This document shows positions 1 through 9,268 of a stretch of DNA of 64,000 nt, piece by piece. Position 1 is the stretch's first letter. Every line of letters starts with the position of its first letter. The notes below the pieces were generated by a model. That model ran no database searches, was not told the DNA's origin, and was given only the letters and a program-made list of their open reading frames with translations. The position numbers were made by a program, and so were the translations under genes. The DNA is from Pseudogymnoascus destructans (Eukaryota > Ascomycota > Leotiomycetes > Thelebolales > Thelebolaceae), in NCBI RefSeq assembly GCF_001641265.1, contig NW_020167521.1:372001-436000 (forward strand), written 5' to 3'.

Positions 1-701
1 TCAGTCCAACCCTGTGTTTGAAGCATAGGCAGAGGGTGTTCGGGACATACATCTTTGTCCGATATATTCACGCAGACAACGGTCTTCACGAAATCTGAGT
101 GTCCCTTGAACTTCTTGCCTACGACCGTAGTTTCCCGGTCCCAGCTCCAAATGTCTTTGTCCCAGCATCCCGCGAATACTGTTTGAGCATTGTGTCCACC
201 AATGGCCACTGAGGTGAGAGGGGCAGTTGGACCGCGATAAACAGTCTTCGTATCTTTAGACTACAGTGCCCACAGTCAGCTTTGGCTAAATCCATGTCAC
301 TTTGAGATGGGTTGGCTCACCTACTTCAACGTTGACTTTTCTGAGACACCCAGCACTTTCTGCCACAAACAAGCATGTCGGCGATAACGGGTCCACGGCC
401 ACATCCAAGATCTTAGATGTCAGCTTGGTAGGATCGCCATTCTTGTTACCAGACTTCGCTGCCCGCCGCGCGCGGATGGCCTCTGAAGCATCGGTTTGAA
501 AAAAATGGCCAGGATCCGTGGAGCGAGACATCTTGGAGCCTGTGGATTTGGTTGTGGTTGAATCCAAAGTCAGAGCCCAAATGCGAGGGGTAGCATCCGA
601 AGTGGGGTTGGGTCCGATTGGAGAACCGACAGGGGTCCGATCTGTGTAAGTGGTCTTTTTGTCGCGTCGCGTCCACCGCGAAACCGTCCCGCGTCTGCCA
701 T
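1..701 (-). CDS. WD40-repeat protein, 5' part only, apparent frameshift
   Basis: Partial gene running off the left edge. The coding frame gives a Thr/Ser/Pro-rich N-terminus followed by WD40 blades, including GCWDKDIWSWDRE and KGHSDFVKTV. Exons inferred: 701-325, intron 324-261 (GTAGGT...TAG), exon 260-51, then a GTATGT donor at 50 whose acceptor lies outside the window. The only good start (ATG at 701) is in a different frame from the body of exon 1. The two join perfectly if one A is added to the A5 run on the minus strand (T5 at 656-660). So this is either a one-base sequencing error in a homopolymer or a real inactivating deletion. The 5' end faces the Ctf4-like gene across 56 bp. I do not recognise which WD40 family it belongs to. 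Confidence 0.6.
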
Positions 702-757
702 TTTCAACATCACCACTTCCATGCGCCGACGGTTATTTTCCGACAACACCGAAGAAA
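702..757. promoter_or_regulatory. Short divergent promoter
   Basis: Only 56 bp separate the inferred ATG of the WD40 gene (701, minus) from the ATG of the Ctf4-like gene (758, plus). Both must use a compact bidirectional promoter, or their transcripts overlap at the 5' ends. No TATA box is evident. Confidence 0.4.
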
Positions 758-3337
758 ATGGCTACTGCTGCGCAAATTAAACTTCGTGGGCGCCCGGCGC
801 ATACGGAGGGACCAACATATTGTACATATACCCCTGATGGGAGCAAACTGGTTACTGTGGGAAGCAACAATACTATCCGTATCTACACGTATATGAGCGA
901 TGGCGAACCTACGAACATTGATGATTGCCAGGAGCAGAATCTGGGTGTCACTGCGGCGGTGGGTTGATATGATTACTTTTGAACCAAGCTATACTGATTC
1001 TTTGTGCAGAAAGATTTCTTCATAGCCGGCTCTGAAGATGGGACAGTTAGCATGTACTCCATGCTCACCAACGCCTTCGATAAATTCCTCGTCCGCTGCA
1101 CATTGCCAATTCGAGATGTCAAGCTCTCGCCGGACCAAAGCTGGGTTGCGGTAGCAAGTGACGAGCTCACCGTAAAGATTGTGAAGGTCTCGGACCCGAA
1201 TACCTGCATCTATTTGAGAGACCAAGGGAAGCCCGTCAAGCATTTGTCATATCACCCTAGCGGAAAATACATTGCACTGTCATGCACAGATGGAGTAGTG
1301 TATATTTACAAACTCTCGACCGAGGAACCGGAGCTTGTTACGAAAATCGACGGTGTTATCCGCAACGTTGACACGGACTCCGAAATCAGCTCGAGGGTTG
1401 CATGGCACCCCAATGGCATAGCATTTGCTGCGCCTACAGCCACAAGAGATATCCAGATAGTTTCGACAAGCGACTGGAAAGTGCAAGGAACATTCACCAA
1501 TGGACATATGGGAGACGTCACAGCTTTGGCTTGGTCACCAAACGGATCTATACTTGCTACTGCCGGAAAGGATAGAACGATTCTGCTCTGGAACACTAAA
1601 TCCCAGAAAGTAATCGCCAGGCATGATTATGCCAACGTCATGGACTTGGCCTGGCACCCGCGGCATAATCTGCTGTCATTCTCCAATACCGATGGTGAGA
1701 TATATATCCATTATGATATCGTACCCGAAGAGCATGCCGGTCTGCTGGAACTCGGACTCCAACCTTCACCAGGAGAACGTACTGGCGCCCCACGCCTAGG
1801 AGAGATTTCATCAAATATCCAGAGGCAAAATGGCCACTCCAAAACGGACATGCCACTCCGCCCTTTCCGTGGAGGGACACCGGATACTATCGATGACATT
1901 CTGGGCTCTGTGATGGGCGGTGACGATGACTTTATAGAAGACGACGACGGAGCTGGTTACGCCTCTGGACTGAACTATAATGGTAAACGGCCAGCGGGTA
2001 TACTGGACGACGATGCCCACTGGGACAAGCGTCAAGCTATTAGTTCTATCTGGCAACCTCGCACACATGCAGCATTTCAACCAGGAGCTACGCCCTGGCA
2101 GGGCGACCGCAAGTACCTCTGCCTCAACCTCCTCGGGTTCGTCTGGACCGTCAACCAAGACACCCACCACACTGTGACCGTGGAGTTCTACGACCGCGAC
2201 TTCCAGCGCGACTTTCACTTCACCGACACATTCCTCTATGACAAAGCGTGCCTCTCCACCCACGGAACGCTCTTCTCAGCACAACCCCACGACGATGTCG
2301 ACGCAACCCTCTTCTACCGCCCCCATGAAACCTGGACAGAGCGTTCGGACTGGCGCACCACGCTCCCAAAAGGCGAGAGTATCACCGCCATCTCCCTCTC
2401 CGAATCCTTCATCACCGTCACCACATCCGCAAACTACATCCGCGTCTTCACCCTCTTCCTAACCCCCTACCGCGTCTACCGCCAGAAGTCCTCCCCAGCC
2501 GTCACCTGTGCCTCGTGGCGTGACTACGTCCTGACAATGGGCAATGGCCCCGTCGGCGCAGATGGTAACACCACCCTCCTCTACAGCATCGATAACGTCA
2601 AGCGAGACGAAACATGCCAGTCTGAGGATGTGGTCGCCTTGCCCTCTGGAGCAACGGTGAAATCGGTCTTCTTCTCCGACTCCGGCGACCCATGCATCTA
2701 CGACTCAACTGGCACGCTTCTCACGCTGATCCACTGGCGCACACCCTCGCAGGGGCGCTGGGTGCCTCTCCTCGACACCAAGCTATTAGCGCGCCTTGCA
2801 TCAGGCCGCAAGACAGAGAGTTACTGGCCCGTGGCTGTCGCGGATGGGAAATTCCACTGTATTATTCTTAAGGGCCAGGATACGCATCCTTACTTCCCCA
2901 AGCCGCTGCTTTCTGAGTTCGACTTTGCGATCCCGATCTCGTCGCGCGTTGTGAACGAGGAGGATGAGGAGGTTGCGAACGCGCAGACGGAGAAAGACAA
3001 GCTTGAGGAGTCGTTTGTGAGGAATAACCTCCTTTCGAGCCTGTTGGGTGACTTGCTGGAGGCGACTCATGCAACGCATTCACAGCGCACGAAGCTGGCG
3101 AGAAGGGACGTGGAGGTCGATAAGACGCTGTTGCAGTTGTTGGCGGTGGAGTGTAGGGAAGGAGAGGAGAGGGGTATGAAAGCGCTTGAGTTGGTGGGCT
3201 TGATGAAGGATCAAACGGGGAGGATGATGGAGGCTGCGGTGAAGGTGGCTGAGAGGTATGAGAGGAGGGTGTTGGGAGAGAAGATCCGGGAAGTGGCTGA
3301 GAAAAGGTTGAGGGGAGATGATGATGAGGATATGTAA
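758..3337 (+). CDS. Ctf4/Mcl1/AND-1-like replisome adaptor
   Basis: Predicted 842-residue protein from two exons, 758-958 and 1010-3337, with a 51-nt intron (GTGGGT...CAG, 959-1009). The N-terminal third is a WD40 propeller starting with an HTEGPTYCTYTPDGSKLVTVGS blade. The middle matches the SepB-type second propeller of Ctf4/Mcl1 (signature LNLLGFVWTVNQDTHHTVTV), and the C-terminus is a charged helical tail. In the family this trimeric adaptor links the CMG helicase to DNA polymerase alpha-primase and to cohesion factors in the nucleus. Length fits fission yeast Mcl1 (about 815). The C-terminal HMG box of animal AND-1 is absent, as in other fungi. The ATG at 758 is the first in frame and precedes the first WD blade. 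Divergent from the WD40 gene at 701. Confidence 0.9.
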
Positions 3338-4331
3338 TGTGCGAACCATCTCATCGACGGTGAGGGATGGAGTTAGGGCGTAGGGTGCGGTTGCTTCTTC
3401 TACGCATGATGACTTTGTTGGGGTTATTGAATGAGTCTGGATGCCTGTAGCGAGCGAGCAAGAGTATTGATGACCAAACTGATAGAAATAATGAAACGGA
3501 TTTGATATCTACGAACTCGCTTACGAGTCTGTTGGTATTTTGAGGATTTTGAGGACCCTAGCCCTCCGACTTTCTTTCATTGTGACAACTATGCATCCTA
3601 ACTTTGCCACCTACTCTTTACATAGCCCAAGTCTCAGTATTTGAATTATATCTGTCTGTTAACGACGATCTATCAATCCCTTCAGCATGGCTTTAATCTC
3701 GGTGCCAGAAGTGTTCCCTGTCCTTGAAGCTTCCGAGTTCAGCTTCGTTCATGGCCCTGAATCGCCGTTCAGGGTAGAGACCGCGGGAAATTAAGTTGTG
3801 ACTTGTGCAGTTAACTAAAATGTTTCTAACTAGCAAGGCATGGATAAAATCAGTGTGTCGTTGTCGTTAAGTGTACTGTTGTCGTGGCTGCTGTTGTCGT
3901 TAGCAAATGCTGTTGTCGTCAGTCCCTGCTCGACCCATTCCATATTCACTGCCCTCTTCCCTCTTCTGATGTACCTCAGGTTGCGCCAGCACTGTTCAAT
4001 CCGTACAGCCGAGAATAAACCACACAGGATTTCGTTAACTTGTATCCTGATGCCTCCACCACTTGCTTGCATGAATAGACTCCGGCGCTATATCAAATAC
4101 ATGTGCATTAATGCATCTCAGCGTTTGAGCTGCATTAGGCACCCCACATAATAGTCAGTTACCTAAATCAACGCCTGTAAACGTGGGAATCACCAGTTGT
4201 CCCAGTCCCTGAAGTAAAACAGGCAGCAACCGTCTATCACATCACAATCAACCCAGTCACAACAAAAGCATAGTCAAAGTATTCACCAGTCTCCCATTCT
4301 TGCCTATCGGGGAAACGAAGGAACCGATCTG

Positions 4332-4362
<31 letters not shown>

Positions 4363-4753
4363 CCAGGCGCAACCTAACAAAACAACAACGCAGCTTTGCC
4401 AGGGAACAAAAAAAGGGGGGGGGGCATGTACCACATCAAAAATAAAAAAGATCCCCTATCCACGCCTATTGCACAATCCAGCTCTCCTCTACCATCCTTG
4501 AAAACAAAGCTCCTCGGGAGAGAAAGAAAAGTCAAGCATCGCCGTGGGACTAACTGCGGAAGCCACATTCATGGGCGAAATCAACCTGGCCCTCTCCTCC
4601 CGTCTCGTCATCCATTATTAAGGTGGGGTTGCGTCGATGCGGGGTCGGACACGAACGCGATTCTAATGCGAGACAACGAAAAAACTGGAAATTCCATGGT
4701 GTAAACAGTTCTGCGGGGCCGATGAATGAATGTAACGTGTCGAGAAGAAGTAT
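3338..4753. other. Convergent intergenic region, no gene seen
   Basis: Lies between the 3' ends of the Ctf4-like gene and ypt1. Small open frames here have no recognisable protein features. It holds an (AAAAC)n microsatellite at about 4332-4363 and a G10 run at 4415-4424, both probably in the 3' UTR of ypt1. Confidence 0.6.
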
Positions 4754-5783
4754 TTAACAGCAGCCGCCAGCGGACCCTGACTGTACTCCTTGCCCGCCGG
4801 TGACTTGCACGGTGGGCTTGTTGTTCGCGGTCGTCGTGCCCATGCGCTCCTTGATCTGGCGGGCCATTGTGAGGAAGGCTTGCTCGACGTTGCTGGCGTT
4901 CTTGGCGGAGGTCTCGAGGAAGGGGATGCCCAGTGAATCGGCGAATTCCTGGGAGACAGATGTTAGTGACTCTTTGTTCTGATCGGGGATGACCACGGGG
5001 TGCAGGGTCTGTCATGTGACAGCGTCACCTGGAGGCATCGTACCTTGGCAACTGTGTACTCGACGACCTTCTTGTCCGACATATCGCTCTTGTTGCCCAC
5101 GAGGAGCTTGTTGACACCCTCTGTGGCGTATCTGTCAATCTCCTGCAGCCACTGCTTCACGTTGTTGAAGGAGTCCATATCGGTGACATCGTAGACGACG
5201 CAGATGCCGTGTGCGCCACGGTAATAGGAAGATGTGATGGTCCTGAAGCGCTCTTGGCCTGCGGTATCCCACTGTATCATTATGTTAGCGCCCAGTTTCC
5301 TATATATTTGGTGGGGTGCCTGCCGGGAGTCATACAATTTGTAGCTTCACGGTCTTGCCATCTAACTCAATCGTCCTGATTTTCTGTCGTTCGTCAGCCA
5401 GCGTTTCAAGAGCCTCGGGTTGTAGCAACGTACGAAGTCAACACCGATGGTGGAGATGTAGGACTCAGTGTATGTGTCGTCTGCGAATCGTAGGAGTAAA
5501 CAGGACTTTCCAACACCAGAGTCTCCGATAAGGAGGAGCTTGAAGAGGTAATCGTATCTGGAAGGATCCACGTCAGCCTCCGTATGTTGGGGACGGTATG
5601 CCCAGGGTCTAGCTGTTGTCGCCATTTTGTTCTGATTGCGATGCTGAGATGGTTGTGATGGGGAGTGGTGTATACACTATGGTGGGAGCAAAAGTCAGTC
5701 GAACGGTTTCCATAATCTTTATATGGCCGAGTCTGGAGTCAGGCAGGGCTGGGCTGGAGCTGAACGTACTACTCTGGATTCAT
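4754..5783 (-). CDS. ypt1: Rab GTPase Ypt1 (Rab1 family)
   Basis: Five exons read on the minus strand: 5783-5773, 5557-5434, 5383-5336, 5271-5044 and 4948-4754, giving 201 residues. The first exon is a microexon of 11 nt encoding MNPE; its GTAGTA donor and the TTCCAG acceptor at 5558 join it to [18 protein letters not shown]. All G motifs are present: GDSGVGKS P-loop, switch I TIGVDF, WDTAGQE, NKSD and ETSAK, and the C-terminus ends GGCC for double geranylgeranylation. Ypt1/Rab1 controls ER-to-Golgi traffic and autophagy at the Golgi and pre-autophagosomal membranes. Using the ATG at 5625 instead would replace MNPE with an unrelated stretch that is really the end of intron 1. Sequence matches the Rab1 consensus almost residue for residue. 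Confidence 0.95.
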
Positions 5784-6442
5784 GATGGCGGATTATTTGC
5801 AGAAGATAATAAAATGGGGTTGTATGGAAGGGCGTAGAGGCGTCTGCGGGAAGATGTCTCTTGTTGTGAAGTTGCAGGAAGTGGGTGAAAGTAGTAGTAG
5901 ATCTGTGGTCTGGAGATGGAGAGATGGAGAGATGGAGGAGGCGGAGGCTTACCAGAAAGACAGACTGGTGTGTCTGCCGCGGGAGGAGTCGTTTAAGAGG
6001 CGCGCTGACAGGGGACGCACGACAAATGGGGCAGTCTAAGCGAGTGTTATCTCCATTTAGCGCCGGTATCATCAAAGCTGCGTCATCACCCGAAAAGTTT
6101 GGGGGGCTGTGCCAACGGCTGTTAAATGTCAACAAACCGATGTAAACATGAGTGAATGCGAGATATATTGATTATAATTGTAACTGTTTTATACAGTTTG
6201 TATTCATTCTTGTAGATAAAGCGCATTGCAGCAATCCAGACGTTATGACGCCTTTATTCCGCAGTTTGGTTTAGTGGCGGCTCTATGACACCGATTAGCG
6301 AAATCCTGCTCCCCCTCCCCAAGGTCTCCCTCCACCACGAAGCTTCTATCCCCAGCACAGCAAATATCTGTACTAATGCGATAACCACCATCACTTTCAA
6401 TGACTCCATGTCTTGCATAGGCCTCAATCGAACGCCGGGCTG
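5784..6442. promoter_or_regulatory. Divergent upstream region of ypt1 and the next gene
   Basis: Holds the 5' region of ypt1 (leftward) and of the mitochondrial-type gene (rightward). Two short upstream open reading frames precede the rightward start: ATG at 6400 ending with TAG at 6420, and ATG at 6408 ending with TGA at 6443, which overlaps the predicted start codon (TGATG). Confidence 0.4.
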
Positions 6443-7321
6443 ATGTCTTCCACGCGTTTCATGCTCCGTCGCAACGGCCCCGCCCTTCGCAAGCTACAGC
6501 TCCTCCCACCGTCATGCTTATCGGCCCAGAATGCCTACGCGCGCAGCTATGCTGCCGTCGCAACTCCTCCCACAACCCCAGCAACACCATTCTCGGGTTC
6601 ATTCCCACTTCCCCAGCCTGAAGGCGCCGGCAAAGACTACAACCCCCCCGACGAACGCACCCTCAAGCTAGGCAAGAGTACGTCGCACCCCCCATCCCCC
6701 CACTCCCTCAACCATTTACACCCGCTAACTAGTCATGTCCCAGCCCTACGCACACTCCAACCCCTCCTCCCCTCCCTCCTCCTCACACCCCTCCCCACCG
6801 CCATCCTCTCCCCCCAAATAACACTCCACCTCTTCCCCTCGACCCACCCCCACCTCCCCGCCGTCCACGGCCGCGTCGCCTACATCGCCGCCGTCTGGAC
6901 CTCCCCCATCGCCTGGGGCCGTGTTCCCATAATCGGCAACGTGCGTCTCGAGATCCTGTCGGAGCGAATGGTGAAGTCCCCCAGCCCCGCGGGCTTCGAC
7001 CCTACGAGCGTTGCGCCGCGCGAGCAGCTGGTGGTGAGGTGGCGGACGATTGGGAAGAAGATGGGGGGGGATAAGGGCGGGGTGGCGACGAGGGCGGAGG
7101 ATGAGTTTACGGGATTGTTTATTTTTCAGTTTGATGAGGAGGGCAGGATCGTGAAGCATGTTATTGAGCATGTGCAGGAGGGGGGAAATTGGGAGAAGGG
7201 GGTTGGGGCGAAGGTGGTGGGGTTGACGGATTGGTTGTTGGGGGGGAGGAATAAGGAGCCGGAGGGGTCGTTGGCGCCGTGTTGTACGACGGTGGGGGAT
7301 TGGAGAACAAGGGAGGAGTAG
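6443..7321 (+). CDS. Conserved fungal protein, predicted mitochondrial
   Basis: Predicted 270 residues from exons 6443-6677 and 6744-7321. The intron (6678-6743, GTACGT...CAG) is 66 nt, so retention would keep the frame open. The N-terminus (MSSTRFMLRRNGPALRK) is rich in Arg and Ser and lacks acids, as in a mitochondrial presequence. The C-terminal half has a compact alpha/beta look (RVAYIAAVWTSPIAWGRVP, EFTGLFIFQFDEEGRIVKHVIEH) resembling small NTF2-like/SnoaL-like domains, but this is a guess from the sequence pattern. An upstream in-frame TTG at 6413 is not used as the start here because the ATG at 6443 opens the presequence. Function unknown. Confidence 0.65.
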   Translation: MSSTRFMLRRNGPALRKLQLLPPSCLSAQNAYARSYAAVATPPTTPATPFSGSFPLPQPEGAGKDYNPPDERTLKLGKSTSHPPSPHSLNHLHPLTSHVPALRTLQPLLPSLLLTPLPTAILSPQITLHLFPSTHPHLPAVHGRVAYIAAVWTSPIAWGRVPIIGNVRLEILSERMVKSPSPAGFDPTSVAPREQLVVRWRTIGKKMGGDKGGVATRAEDEFTGLFIFQFDEEGRIVKHVIEHVQEGGNWEKGVGAKVVGLTDWLLGGRNKEPEGSLAPCCTTVGDWRTREE

Positions 7322-7697
7322 ATGGGATGGAAAGATTTGTACGATCGGAGAGGGACAAGCGCCACGACGATCACGGGCTTGATGTTTTGATATGGGTTTT
7401 TTTGGGGAATGGGGTTGGCATACCTGGTTTTTGCGCTGTCGTTTCTGTACACGTACTGTATATATTATAAACACTCCTCACACCAACTGGCAGTATTATT
7501 GAAACAGAGGGCCGCTTGACTAATAACTTCCCGCGAGGTACCCTCTGCGTCGTCGCTGGCAAATTTGCAGGATAGTGAGACATTTTCACCCACCCATCAA
7601 GTATCACATCCGCCATCACTTCCACGCACCCTTGGCATGAAGATATGCTTTTACTCACTGTAGCTGAATCTCTTTCACGTAAATATGACAAAAGCGG
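7322..7697. other. Intergenic, nothing recognised
   Basis: 3' flank of the mitochondrial-type gene up to the TA target site of the pogo composite at 7698-7699. No gene, RNA or repeat recognised. Confidence 0.5.
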
Positions 7698-7716
7698 TAA
7701 TCGTCGTGACCAAACT

Positions 7717-7762
7717 CAATACGCGGCTGCCCAACCCGAGAGGAAGCAATACGCGGCTCGTC
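7717..7762. repeat. Left 46-bp terminal inverted repeat
   Basis: Exact reverse complement of 12835-12880. It holds two copies of the motif GCAATACGCGGCT separated by GCCCAACCCGAGAGGAA, the arrangement expected for paired transposase-binding sites. Confidence 0.85.
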
Positions 7763-7837
7763 TCAATTGCGACTGTAAGTATCTCTCCATAGTAATTTGT
7801 ATATAAAGATACATAATCAAGCCATTCTATAAAATTA

Positions 7838-8548
7838 TCACTTCTTCGCTCCCACTCCTACCCTCTCTCCCACTCTCGCCCTCGCCCTCGCTCTTGATCT
7901 CAGTTTGGAGGGCTTCTGGGTCAGGAATTGGGTCCTTAGGCTCATGGGAAGGGCTTTGTTGATATTTGGATTCAGAAAGTAGAGAAGGTTTCGAAATTGA
8001 GAGGATTCAATCATACGAAAGGAGACAGAACTGCCTACAATCCAACGAATGAGAAGCTGCTTTAGCTCTTCCTGGTTGATATCCACATCGACTCGACAGC
8101 GCTTTGACTGAGACTCTTGTGCATGCTGAATTGCAGTCTGGATACTCAACTGTCGAGCAATAATTGTAGGCCTTTCACTTTCAAATACTGAGTGCTCCTT
8201 ATTAAGATGTCGCCCAATATGAGCAGTTCCCCCACGAATTGGATATTCACTTGTGCAATACTTGCATCGCCAGAGTATAACGTTAGAGCCTACTTTGCAA
8301 TATACCGTGTCTATAGAGCCAGGCATATGACTCCATACCCAGCTTGTACGAGTAACATTCTTTGACGACGATGAGCTTTGAATTGATGGTAGAGGTGGAG
8401 ATTCTACCAATTGAGAGTTAAAGATGTCAGAATTAAGATCGGAAATTTCACTAGATTCTGGAGCGCTGATGACATTTTGACAGGTGGTCTGGCTAATCGG
8501 GGGAAAGTTGGGAATAACGTGGTAGAAAAGTTTGTACAAGCATTGCAC
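7838..8548 (-). pseudogene. Chimeric ORF: BED zinc finger fused to pogo tail
   Basis: An open frame of 236 codons. Its N-terminal and middle parts have a BED-type C2H2 finger (WRCKYC ... HIGRHLNKEH) typical of hAT transposase N-termini, followed by a helical segment. After a junction near 7940 the frame continues into the Arg/Gly/Val-rich C-terminal tail of the surrounding pogo transposase. There is no hAT catalytic core, so it is a truncated hAT piece captured inside the pogo element. The continuous frame across the junction is notable, but nothing shows it is expressed. The fragment's other end reaches about 8712. Confidence 0.55.
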
Positions 8549-9268
8549 GGGCCTTGTAAGTCATAGGATTAATCACGTGTTTAGTGCATAATCTTGTGAA
8601 ATTCTCATGAGATTTCACATTAATATTGTACGGTGCAAAGATTAATCTTTCTGTATTGTACGGGCAATATAACGCTAGTAATACTAGCGTAAGATATCTT
8701 GCGCTAGTAGACAAGATCTCATCCTACTATCGACCACACTGCGGCCGTAAGCTTTCCTCCAAACTAAAGGCGAGCCCGGCTTCGGCTCGACCGCTTCTTT
8801 AACTCCTCAATCTAGCATTGAAAAGCTAGTAGGTCAAGCTATTGAAGCTAGCCTCCTATAGCTCTCCTTCAAGGGGCTACTAAAACCCTCTAGAACCTGT
8901 CTTCAACCCCCCTAAAAGCCGAGGGTTTTGGTGTAGAAACCCATATAGGTAGAGGCATAGGCGTAGGCGTAGGCGTAGGTGTATGCATTGGCATAGGACT
9001 AGGCTGTGAGTACGTACGTAGCTTTACAAGAGCTATAACGTGGCTTACTAGCTAAATTCCTGCTTTCTAGAAATCTGATATAATTGTAGACTCCTTAAAA
9101 GTCTGTCGCTGCATTTTGGTAAGATCCCTCATAAAGGATGTAGGTTGTACATAACATCCATATCACGTATAGCAGCAAGCACAGCCTCTCTATGCAGCAT
9201 AGACTATGCTAGTGCTTATATGGAGATCCTACATCTAGTGCTGTAAAATATAAGTAAGATGGGATAGG

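Noticed and set aside
6746..7474. 242-codon minus-strand frame opposite the mitochondrial-type gene
   Set aside because: Low-complexity Pro/His/Arg composition caused by the G/C-skewed coding strand; no domain.
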